DNA from: Klebsormidium nitens
Lineage: Eukaryota; Streptophyta; Klebsormidiophyceae; Klebsormidiales; Klebsormidiaceae
Assembly (NCBI GenBank): GCA_000708835.1
Contig: DF237609.1
Span: 1 to 45,829 of the forward strand
Reading direction: 5' to 3'
DNA: 45,829 nt
A program made the position numbers and the translations under genes. The notes beneath the pieces were generated by a model. That model saw nothing but the letters and a program-made list of their open reading frames with translations, was not told the origin of the DNA and made no database searches. Shown piece by piece: positions 12,601-24,600 of the stretch (positions are counted from its first letter, which is position 1; each line of letters starts with the position of its first letter).

Positions 12601-15600
12601 TTTCGCTCACCCTTTGCTTCGGACACTATGACGCTTCCCTTGGCATCCACAGTTGCGGACACGAACTTGCCGTCCAACGTCCGGATCTGCTCCAACTCGT
12701 CCGCATCAAAAGCAGTGGCGAGCAGGCAACCTGCGCAAAGAAGGCGGAATAACCCTCAGAACAGACGGTTCGGATGTGCATCAGCCGTAGCAGAAGGACT
12801 CTTCATGCTCTTTTGGAACAAAAGCGGGGCTTCCGGAACATACTCGGGGATATCCAGAACAAAAAGGCGGGTAGTACTGAAGCTATGCGAAGAGTTGTAT
12901 GTCCCAATTGTTTCAAAAAGAGACGAGATGCAACCATTATCGCCGAAGGACACGATAGTCATCATTCTACTTTAAAATAGTTTGACTCAGGTCAAACCGA
13001 GAGAGTCAAACCGAGATGGGTTGCGAGCGTAAGCAATGAATCCTGTTCCATTGCAGGTTGTACCAAACATAAGGGAATAGTCACAGGAGCACTTATACCC
13101 ATAGGTAGCATCACCGGACCAGTCAAACCAACTGAGACAGAGTCTCAGCGTAAGCGTCTTATCATAGCCTTTATATAGACACCACGCAAGGATTGACGTC
13201 ATACACGTCACTACAGAACAAGACAACCCACTGCTCACCTTCTTGAAAGCAAGCTAATGAGGGAAAAAGTAGATGCAACTTTACCACAGGGTCTGTTAAA
13301 GTGGTTCAAGAAGCACAAGTCGCTCAAAGCATCAAGAGATTTATCCCGCCAGTGCTGCATTATGGCAGATCCTTTTTGGCTGGACAATCACATGTCTGCC
13401 GACACCTGCACAAGGCTTGTCGGAAGTTTTGCTTCGCATTCGCAAGCTCACTCGCACATCTCATAGATAAGCACGAGGTTTCGCACAGTGGCTGCAATTA
13501 AACTTCAAATAAAGCTCCGCTGTTTATTGTTGAAGCTTGCCTTCGTCGACGCTCTACAAATCAAAGGGAAGGGTACGAAAGATGCCCCAAATCCTGAGAC
13601 GAGAACCCGGTCTGCCAAGGCCTCCGTGATTCCTTTCCTGAGCAAAATTGATGCTCAATCCGGAAATACGTCACGGCCTTCGTTCGACGAGCTTCAACCG
13701 CACTGTTCTGGATAGAAGTCAGACGTTATACCTCCTGATTCTTAGAAATCCAGAACAAACTTTATCCGGTGAATTGAAGAAATCTTTACATAACGGGGAG
13801 TACGATAGAATTCTGCTTAGGTGATGCAGTTAGCCCTTCGAAAATTTCCTTCGGCCATTTAAATAAAGAAACTCCAGAAAGAAGAAAGGGCGGGAGGGGT
13901 CCAGGGAGCGAAAACACCACCAAAAACAGTCCTTAAATTGGAACCAGATTGCCAGGATCACCAGAAGCTTGCGAGCGGCGCAGCTCAGATGCTCGAGGGT
14001 CTCGGCAACAGCTGACCTCGAGGACTGTCTGTGAGTACTACAAGGGGAAAACAAAACCAGAATGAGCCCGGGGGCATGCCAAGCTGGTGGAAAAGAAGAC
14101 GACAAACACGGTTACGTTGATAGCCACTCCGCTTGTCAAGTGTTACCAAAAATCTTGTGATTCTGACCTTGGTTTCGCGCCCTGATTGCCACGTGGCTCA
14201 GCACGTCCGTCGCGCTTGCGCTCAGCACCGCGACCACCCCCTCCGGGATGTCCTCCATCCCGCCGACCTGCTCCGCGACCACGATTCTTGGCTTCACGTA
14301 CTGCTCCCCCTGGATCTCCGCCAGTGACGTCAGCACCATGACGGTGCCCTCCGCAGCGGCTTGAGACACCACCTGGGAAGACCGGAAAGGGGTTAACGAG
14401 CTTTAACGAGCTATGCATTTTGGATAAGGTAGGCAAGATTTCTCTTAATTGTGCGTTGAGGATTTGGTGGAGAAAAGTCTTGTTCGAGTCTTTCAATCGA
14501 CATGGTCCAATAGAGTTAGTCTCGCAAGCGCCTCGCTCGGGTTTTTCGGACTGCAACGGAAAAGTCGCGAGCCCGTCATATATCTTCTTGAGGTTCTTGA
14601 CTCGCGTGGAATCAGTCGACGAACGCTTTGTTGTGCATACGATCATGCTCCCACGTCCACCGACTTTAGAGCGTTACTTTGTTGAAAATGACGAGTTTTG
14701 GGTCGTATATGGACGGCACGCAAAGAGCTGACCTTAGAGCAAACCAAAACTTTCACGATGACTGCTTTCCTTGGATCGCCGAGTTTGCCTCTTTTGCCAC
14801 GGAAAACAGGAAAAAGATTCGCATGCAGTCCCCGAGGAAAATTCCTTGAAGGAACACGCGTAGAGAATGACGTCCCATCAACCTCAGTAACGCGTTCCTG
14901 TAGACCATATTACCGCCCACAGTACGGCGGTTTCCTCAGACTGCAAAGCTGGCTACGTGTATCGCAAGGAGCCGTCTTCTGAAACGCGCATCCCGCTCAT
15001 AGGGCCTAACGTCACCCGGCTTAAACAGAGTACCCTGCCACGTCAGCAGACTGACTACGATCGTTACAACAAGTCTGACCAAAGGGTAGAAACTGTCCAA
15101 TCGTAGTCATCCGTATTGCTGGGGCAGAGAAGAGGTAGAATGGATACTCGATCGTATGTATGTATCCAAGAAGTTTTTGCAATCGGTCGAGCATTGCGAA
15201 TCCAGCCCATCAAGTGCTCCGTCAGAAACCCCTAAAAACCTCGATACTGAGGTAGGGTGAACGCTACAACCGGATTTTCGAGGAGATCAAACTTCCTTGA
15301 CGATTACACTCCCTAGGAGATTGGCGAGAAAAGCGCACCTGCCAGGAGCCGAGACCTGCGGCCGCCCGCAGCATGGGCTCCAGCTTCTGGACAAGGATGG
15401 ACAGTGGGAACAGGGACTGCGCGCGCACGACTTCCTCGCCAAAGTTGGTGACGTAAGCCTGACGCAAGGGGAAAGACGACGTTAAGAAACTTCTCTGTCG
15501 TCCTGTGCAGTATAATTATGTCACCAGCGGTTGATCTTACTGTCCGGTCGAAGTGGTGGCGGAAAAGTGCAGAAGACAGGCAATCTTTCAGCTCAATTTC

Positions 15601-18600
15601 CATAACACCGCAGACTTGGAGGTGTTGTGATTGAAAAGGAACCTTCGAGGTGAGTTCTGCTGAGTACGCGTCTATACGTTGGTCTTCGCTGACTTGCGAG
15701 ACCTTAGCACTGAGTCTCGACGGATGGCCCGTACACACGATGCTGAGACGCCACAGTCAAACGGATCAGGCAGATCCTTCTTGTTGTCCCAGTTTCCATT
15801 CCGAGCAACCAACAATCGGCTCAGAGCCTTGTCATCTTGCGTACGACGAAAGAAAAGATTCGATCCTCGAGCTCCACTCCAAGCGATCAACCATCGCCTT
15901 GAGCTTGATTCTGATTGGCAGAAGGGGAACGAGAATGGGAACGGAACCGGATTAGCCCTACCCGGTTGACCTTCGCCTTGGCGCCAAACAGCTCCGCGTG
16001 CGGCTGAACCAGGTTGTAGATCTCGTCCATGTAGTTTTCCAGGCCGAGAGACACTCGGTCCAGCGCGGCTTTCGCGAGCAGCGACCAGTCTTTGCCCCAT
16101 CGCTCCTGGTCCTTGATCTTGAACCACAGATCGCGGCACACCGCCAACTCTGCCGACTCGTTACCTGCCAAGGAAGTGCGCTCATTTAGTTTAGTGACTT
16201 ACGTAGACACGTCGGAAGCAGAGCAAGCACTGACCAGTCTTTGCCCCACGCTCCTCGTCCTTCACCTTGTTCCAATGGTCGCGGCACACCGCCAACCCTG
16301 CGGACTCGTTACCTGCGAAAAAGGAGAAGAATTTTCGAGCATAATAACCACGACAAGAATGAACAGCGAGCGGCAACCAATCTTTGCCCCACCGCTCTTG
16401 GTCCTTCACCTTGTTCCAAAGGTCGCGGCACACCGCCAACTCTGCTGATTCGTTACCTGCAGTGGAATTGGAGGACTTAACTTTGCGAATATGTATTTCA
16501 ATGCGTGGAGAGCGAAGACGGACCGCTTTCTGTGGATTCGCTCTTTGGCCCCTCAATCTGTTCCAAAGGTTTTAGGTACCATTCTGCCGACTCGTTACCT
16601 GCAGAACGGAAAGATTGTACGGAAAAGAAACTTCGAGCAAAGTAAGGAAGACAGGAACGAACGGCGAGCGGCAATCAGTCTTTGGCCCTCTGCTCTTGAC
16701 CGGTCACCTTGTTCGCGACACACAGCCAAGTCTGCCGACTTGTAACCGGCAAGGAGATTGCGCTAAATATGTTTCACCATCAGGTGGGCGGTTTCAAAAT
16801 AGAGCAAGCAGCGACCAGTCTTTGCCCAGCATTGTTCTACGCTCTGCCGACTCGTTTCTTGGCAGGAGAGCAACGTCTTAATCGCAGGTCTTCCAAGGCA
16901 AGGTTTTGCGCTCCAGTAAGAAAGGCGTCAAAATCGCAAGTGCATCCACATCTAATCCCTCTTTACTCTTTTGTGTCCGAGTTTTGGAGCTTCATTCCAC
17001 AACGCAAACATCGGTTCGATACCGACCAAACAGACAAACGCCGAGAGGAGAGTCTTCCAGCTCAGAAACGCGCCTGCCCATGATCAGTGTCTGCACCTAC
17101 GCACTATCAACCTTGACACCATGAAGGCGGCCTGCGTACAGCGCTTTAACCTCTCCGACCTCAGCCATAGACATCTCAGCCTCACCTATGTTTGCGTTCC
17201 GCAACATAAGCGCCACAAGCTCGACCAAATCATCCCACGCGATTAAGCTCTCGTTGATCGCCGCTCAGAACTCAGTCTTCAGCCTCAGCAATAACGCGTA
17301 CACAAATTGGCAATCTGCGAACGTCAACTTAGACAATTAAGTGCCTCGAAATAGCAACTTAAGACTCACCTATGTTTGCGTTTCGCAGCATAAGCGCCAC
17401 CAGCTCGATCAAGTCGTCTCCGCCCAGCGAGCTCTTGTCGACCGCCGCCATGCGCAGGCCGAAGTAGTTGTCGAGGGCGATGTCGAGCAGAAGCGTGTCA
17501 CGACCGGCCCAGTCCGCCCTCCACACGCCCTCAAGTTTCTCCCTCGCTTCCACCAGCTTTCCGGGAACCCACCTGAGGAATCAAGGCTGACAGGTTCAGC
17601 AATTCAGATTTTGTGTCAGCGTATCATTGAAAACCTTATATCCGGGTAGCGACATGTCTCATCCCCGCCGTTCCGCCTTCCAGACATGCTCGAATTTCTC
17701 CCTCGTTTCCACCAGCTTTCCAGGAACTACCTGAATGAGAAGAATCGATAAGTAGCTTCAGAATTGCTTTCGCAAAGGTAAACGGCCAGAAGTGTCTGTC
17801 GAGGGCGATGTCAAGCAGCAGCGTGTCGCGACCGGCCCATTCCGCCTTCCACACGTGCTCGAGTTTCTCCATCGCTTCCACCAGCTTTCTTGAAATTCAC
17901 CTGGATGAGAAGAGATGAAACGTAGCTTCAAAGTTGCTTTCGCAAAGGCAAACGGCCGGCAGCGGTCGTCGAGCAAGAGAGGATCACGGCCGGCCCAGTC
18001 AGCCTTCCAGACGTGCTCGACTTTCTCCCTCGACTTCACCAGCTTACCTGGGATCCACCAGAGGGATAACGATAAAAATGAGATTCAGAATCAGCGTTGT
18101 TGAGAGAGTCTAAATGGAAGATAATGAGTATAGCACAAAAGTATCGCATCTGGCACGGTCCAACTTTGGCACGGTCCAACTTTCAAACGTCCTCGAGTTT
18201 CTCCCGCGTTCCCATCAACTTCTCCGGGATCCACCTGGATGGGAAGAGGAGAGTGTGACTTCGAAGTTGCTTCAAAAAACCAACCGGCACAAGAGAGTAC
18301 TTGTCGATAACGATGTCGAGCAGACGAGTGTCGCGTCCGCCCCGTCTGCTTTTCAAAACGTCTCTCAAGTTTCCCTCTCGTTTCCTGAATCCAGCTAAGG
18401 AAAATAGGAGGGATGCGAATTCTGCTTCAATTATGAAGAAACCAATCCAATAAACCTGAACGGAAGATACTGAAGTCAAGTAGGGGCGGAGTCAAGGTCA
18501 GCCGAGTCCGCTTTTGACACGTGCTCGAGTTTCTCCCTCGTTATCACCACGTTGCCGCTGACATTTTCCGACCCTTGCAGGATGAGTTTAGGGGTGTGGC

Positions 18601-21600
18601 CCGTCTTGTCCAGAAAGACACCGGTCGGGCGACCAGAATTCAGATGTGCCACTTTTCCTTGATAAGCTGTGGTACTCTGAAGCGCCTTACCAAGCTTCTT
18701 CATCACCGAGGCTGCCGTACAGGTCGCCTTTTAGTTCGTTTGACAGTCAGCAACCCGCTTGAAATCAATACCCTACTCGATCGGCGATGTGCATCGAATT
18801 CCGAAGCGAATTTGGCCACGAGATCGTTGCGGCCCATCATTTTCTAACATCGCCCGTCGGGCGGATGCCTCCGCTGTCCCTCCATGAGTAAAGTAAGAAT
18901 GTCGTGGGCCTTACCAGGCTTCTCTGTCGCCGAGAATGCCGTACAGGTCGCCTTTGAGATCGTCCGACAGTTGGCCCTTGCTCATCTCCACCATAGTGTC
19001 CATGTTCGCGCCCGCGTGCACCGTCTTCAGAATCCACAAAAAGTGCTGCGAAAAAAAGGAAACGAACATCATTGATCCACAAGAGCGCATAAGACCACCT
19101 TCATCGTTGTGTCCATGTTCGCGCCCGCGTGCACCGTCTTCAAAATCCACAAGAAGTGCTGCGAAATCGGAAATAAAGAGTTCAGAAGATGGAAGAACCG
19201 GTCACAGGACTGATCTAAAGGGCTTCCGAGAATCTCTACCAGGACGTTCATGTTCGCGCCCGCGTGCACCGTCTTCAGAATGCACCAGAAGTGCTGCAGA
19301 GAAACCGAAAACGGAAAAGATCAAATTTCGGAAAGAATCGTCAGCTCAGAAACGCGCTTGGGTTAGGTTCCACCAGGCGTACGTGTTGGCGCCGGCGTGC
19401 ACCGCTGCGGAGAAACGTAAGGTTTCAGGAATCGGAAAGTTCGTCAATCGGAAAGATCGGACGTCCAGGGACTCGGAAGTTTGAACGAACGCTCAGACCA
19501 ACGTCACCATTGTGACCATGTTAGCGCCCGCGTGCACCATCTTCAGGATTCACAAAAAGTGCTGCACAAAATGGAGAGTAGATCAGAGACCGGACGATTC
19601 AGAAGCCAGAAGGATCAGAAGTCGGAAGGATCCGTAGAAGGTAAGACCGCTACAGACCACTTTCACATCTTGGCCCCCTCGTGCACGGTCTCTAGGATCC
19701 ACAAGTGCTGCAAAAAGAAAATGGAGTAGATCAGAACCAAACGGTTAAGGAGCCCACATGAATTAGTTTGGAAAGGATACGTAAGACCAAACAGCGCTTC
19801 AGACCACCTTTGACAGGGTGTCTATGTTGGCGCCCGCATGTAATGTCTTCAGAATTCAGAGGGAGTGCTGCAAAGGAGCGGAATACTGTTGTATACAAGC
19901 CTGGGCTTCAGTATCTGGTTGATTGTTCAAGACTTTCCTTTTATGAAACTTCGAAGGAACTAAAGATACTGCAGCTCAGATTTTGGGGCGGTCCGTTGAC
20001 TTGGAATGTTTAGTTTGGACGCTGCCCTAGGCTGAAGTATTGACCCAACACCGCAGAAAGGAAGAAGAAAGCATGAGCGAAACGCAAGACTACCAGGATT
20101 AGGGGAATGTGGTACGGTATATGCCTCGGCCCCATGCAGCGACTGATTAGTCCATCGGTTTGAGCTGCTCCCGCTGGCGCACATTTCCAGTTGTGCAACC
20201 ATTTTCATCAACAAGGTAAAACCAACAGTAAGCGTATGACTGATCCAAACGCTTACTTGAGAAGCAGGAATGAAATGCAGCAGGTGCATCGGCCACGCGC
20301 TAATCGGGCGGCCCATCTTTTCGAATGCTCCCACCGATGTACGTCGGAAACCAAACAATCACTAACCCAATAAGCAAAATAGGATAGACAATCACATGGG
20401 CGAAGCTCTAAGCTCACTTGGAAAGCGGGGATGAGGTGCGGCAGGTGCATTGGCCACGAGCTAATCGGATGGTCCATCTTTTCCAGCTGCTCTTTTGAGA
20501 TCTTGCCGTTGTCCCACAGCACCCGGAAGTAGTCGTCGTGGTTGGCAGTGTGCAGATATGCGAGGTACGCTTCGCAGATGGTGATGTCCTCGGGAGTCGT
20601 GTTGGTGTGCAGCTTTTGGTGCCACTGCTCCAAGAACTTCTCCTCGATGCCAGGCCTAGAGAACAGGAAACAGTGGTTTTCAGAGTCAGAGTTTTTTTAC
20701 CGGAATGCAAACTGGGAAACGTAGGAGAAGGGTCGTATCAATAGTAGTCGCGGACTCTTGCCGGATACTGCGTGTGGCCCTTCCTGAGTTCACGCTTCCT
20801 GTGACTTGCAGAGCGCCCACTTACAAGCTTCAAGTAGTTTTATTGCACATACGAGTCCTCTTCCGTTTCAAGATAAAGTAATCCCAGCCGATTGTGTTTG
20901 TTCAGAGTCCCCTCTTCATGTACAGCTTGTGTCCGCTCAGAACAAGAAAGGACGTTTCATCAGGATAGGCTCTGTACCTGTGTCCCTCCCTGATCCCGTG
21001 TTCTCGCATGATGTGCAGGATGCCCATTCGGATCTGCTCGGAGTCGCCTCCGCCTCTCGGAAGAGTCCCCATGGCCATGCGAGCGAATCGGCGGACCGCG
21101 GGGTCCATGGCAAAGCGGGACTTATCGTGCATCCCCTCTGCTAGAACCTGCACAAGATGACGTATCCTTGAGCATTGCGGTGACTGAAGGGGTTATTTCA
21201 TATGTTTAGTGCTCGGATATTTGATGATTTGGAGCATGTGGATCGAAAGGGGGGAACGAAGGAGGGTTCCTTGACGAGGCGGGCCTTGCGTGCATACCCT
21301 CCACTAGTACATTGCACCCGTTGAAATGCCATAAGCTTTGTGCCCGAAAAGAAGATTGTGAGGCATATGAAATGAACTTTATTAAGGAGGAAGCAGGGGA
21401 AGCCGGCGTTAGCCTGCAGCCCCTCCGGTAGTATCGGGCCAAGACCGACTGCCCATAAACTATGTGCCTGGCAAAATGTATCTCCAAGCTACGTGGCTTG
21501 GAGGAGCAGTGCTCGCAGCTTGCAAAAGCGGAGACCGGTTCAAAAGACACCGAGATGAGACTTTGTTTGAAAGACCCACCATGACGCTCTTTAACTACGT

Positions 21601-24600
21601 TCAAACCGTCCAAGGTTCCGACTTATCATGTGCGACAGCGTCAGATGTCAATCTTCTGTGACTGGACGCTTCCTGCCAAAGCCAGACATCATCACTGCTG
21701 CCAGACGTTGTTAACCGGACAACTTCCATCAGACGAACGTCAGAAGGAGACAAATTGCCTCACACACGATCAACAATCGGACTGTCTAGCAAAAGATGAG
21801 AAAAAGGTACACTCAATGGTGCACTCAGAGCGTAAGCAGGTTTGAAGGGCCTCGACATGGTTGGAACATTTGTGCGCCGAAGGCGCTAAAACTTCCATCG
21901 CACTCTCATAATCTGTGTTGGGCGTGCCGCTTTCATTAAGACAAGGGGGGTATATCAGCAGTACTGTTTCAGAACGATGAAAGGTCGGCTCCTGATACGA
22001 GCCATCCACACGTAAAAGCAGCATGTTGTTCTCCTGCATCAACCCAATCAGCTGCCCATAAGGTCACGGCTAACCAACAGCTCAGCGACTGATCGATAAG
22101 CATGACAGGTTCAACCCTGCCAAGAAGCCGCAGGCATCATAGCTGTAACTCACAGATGAAAAATTGTGGAGTCAATCACTATCGAGGGGGACTGTTTGAG
22201 ATAAACATAGATAAGGTAGCAAGCAGGTTCCGAGGAGCTCTACTTCCAGTTTCACGCTGCCAAACGTTGTTGTGCTCAGATTTCAACTGCCCACCACCGA
22301 ATTAAGGGACAATACAAGGGCAAAGAAGCAGGCTGGCCAGAAAGCGAAACAGCGAAAGAAGCTCAGGACAACCGTCGAGGAGACTGAGCAACGCGGCCAC
22401 GCAAATGAATAGAGGCAACTTAAAAATTGAGGCTGGGGCAGCATCAAACAAACGTCTTCATTCGGCTCTGGCTGTTGCCGCCATCCTGCTCGGTCATCAT
22501 TGCTGCCTCAGCAACTACTGCCAGCTATTTAAGTGCTTGACAGCTCGCGAAAGGCTCCGCAAAGCTGGCCTGATGCAAATTGAGATGCGTAAGAAAGGAT
22601 TGAGAAGCTCGCTTCGCAGGCCGCAGTTGTTTGTAGGGCACGTTAAACTACACTTGTTGCAGTCCTTCCTGTGACCGGGATTCACATGTGCTGAATCTGC
22701 GGAATTTATCTGGTAATACGTGGCGCCCGCTACTTCTGAAGCAAGTTGCCACACAAGGATGTTTTGAGAAACCAGGGGGTAGCTGCAGCTCCGCACGATT
22801 CCAATGAGAGTGCCTCGACGAAAGTTTGTTTTGGGTGCTGGCAACCGCCAACTGCTTCCGTTTCTTACCACAGGCTGACCTTATCAGAAGAGCGTTCGTC
22901 AAGTACGCACATGTCATATAGCAAGGCAAGCGTTTGGACCGCAAATCCTTACCGGCAGCATCAGAAGAGGCACGGAGCATACCTGCCCGGTTTGGAAGCA
23001 AGAGCTTTTCTCGTCGTTGCTACTCATGACTGGTACAAAGTGAAAGGCACGGCAAAAGGCAGCGGGTGAAAACTTCACAAGACCTCAAGCTCACAAGTGT
23101 GTTCGGAGCACGTGTCACACAGAGGGTGGAGAACCACATCATGGCCCCTGATTGAATCCACGTGGGCCTGAAGGTCCGTGCCGTTTGCTAAGCCAAATTG
23201 TACAGACGAAACACAAAAACAAGGCCAAAGCAACAGCGCTCAAGAATTGGTAGCGACCCATTGGAACCCTTGAACCTCTGCCAAGGCATGATGCGGAAGT
23301 AAAAGTTTCTTTAACTGCAACAATTGCGGGTTGATGGCAGAAACGGTGAGCAAGGCCCCATGCACACGACTTCGCGAATGTGCACAAGATCTCTGTCTCA
23401 TCACCTTGACCCCATTTGGCTCACGCTACCTCGAAAGGTGAGGCAGCTGCACATACCCACAAAATTGCTTTCCCACAAAGCTTCAGTGAGAGGTCCACAA
23501 ATTGCTTACTTCACTGTGGGCGACAGCTTCTGACGAAAGGAGTAGACTATTGACACGCAAAGCCTGTGAAGGGCAGTGCTCGTCACCGTTGTCCTTCGTT
23601 GATAAGGGCAGTGCTCGTCACCGTTGTCCTTCGTTGATAAAACGGAGATATTGGCACACAAAATACAAAACAGGGGGTCCCCAAACACCTGACGAAAGCT
23701 CGGCTTAATAACCGCAGCATGATGCCACGAGCAAAGGACTTTCGCTGCAGCGTACAGGTCCTTCAGATTTGAGAGGAACGTCCGAAAAGAGCAACCGTGG
23801 TACTACATCAATTGCGAACAAAGGCTGCGTCCGTAAACGTCAATCGGAGTGCTGTAAGCACCAGGAGAACAAAAGGAGGTGACAAATCATCCTTGATACT
23901 CGCCAAAAGCTCCCAATCTAGAATGGCACGTAACTCCTTAACTACACAGCGGCATCAGGGCCACGAAAAATCAGTTACTGACTAGCCCCTGTCAATATTT
24001 CAGGGCCAGCGGGCTGCTTGAAACTAGACGTACACGGACGGAAAGAGGCAATCCGTAGGATATCACGAGATGCTCACGGAAGAAGGAAAAGCCGGTTGCG
24101 AACACACGGCCACAATAATGGAGCAGAGTACGGACATGGAGGAAATGGATGACTGGAAAGACAAAGCCTAGAACAAGGGCAGAAAGAAAAACAGCCAAAA
24201 AAGGAAATACCAGCCGACCGCATTGAAAATGTCTTCAGTCGCCAGGGCCGACTTCGGTTTGACTTCTTATAACGACCCTGAGAGTGCATAAATCTATACA
24301 GGGACTTGACAATGTTGTCCAATTTTCTCTGCACAGAAAGAACCGGCGAAGAAAAAACGGCAAGTAGTCAAGCCGTAGATTGAGAGTCGTCCTGCTTGCC
24401 AGGACTGAAGCATGCAGAACAAGAGGAAATTGCCTTGCAAACGAGAGTCGCGCTAAGCGTTACGTGGTAATAATCTTGCATGGATGGGAAAGAATTGACC
24501 CCCGAGTCACCACGCAAACCCAGCCTGAAAAGTTGTTGCCCTGTCCAGTGTTTGGACGTACCCGCTTTGCACAAGAACGACCGGAGTCGAAGCGGCAGGA

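Noticed and set aside
16200-18580. Echo copies as mutually exclusive alternative exons
   Set aside because: Each copy has only one intact splice site (acceptor or donor) and lacks the rest of the exon, so it cannot replace the exon. Limited use as alternative ends remains possible.
16200-19885. Regularly spaced repeats that might suggest a CRISPR array or a satellite
   Set aside because: The units are pieces of the adjoining exon with its splice site. They are longer than CRISPR repeats and diverged, and they sit in eukaryotic introns.
20902-20977. Extension of GWD exon 5 past the donor
   Set aside because: Reading on gives residues foreign to the family. Splicing at GTACAG restores REGHRPGIEEKF, as in homologues.
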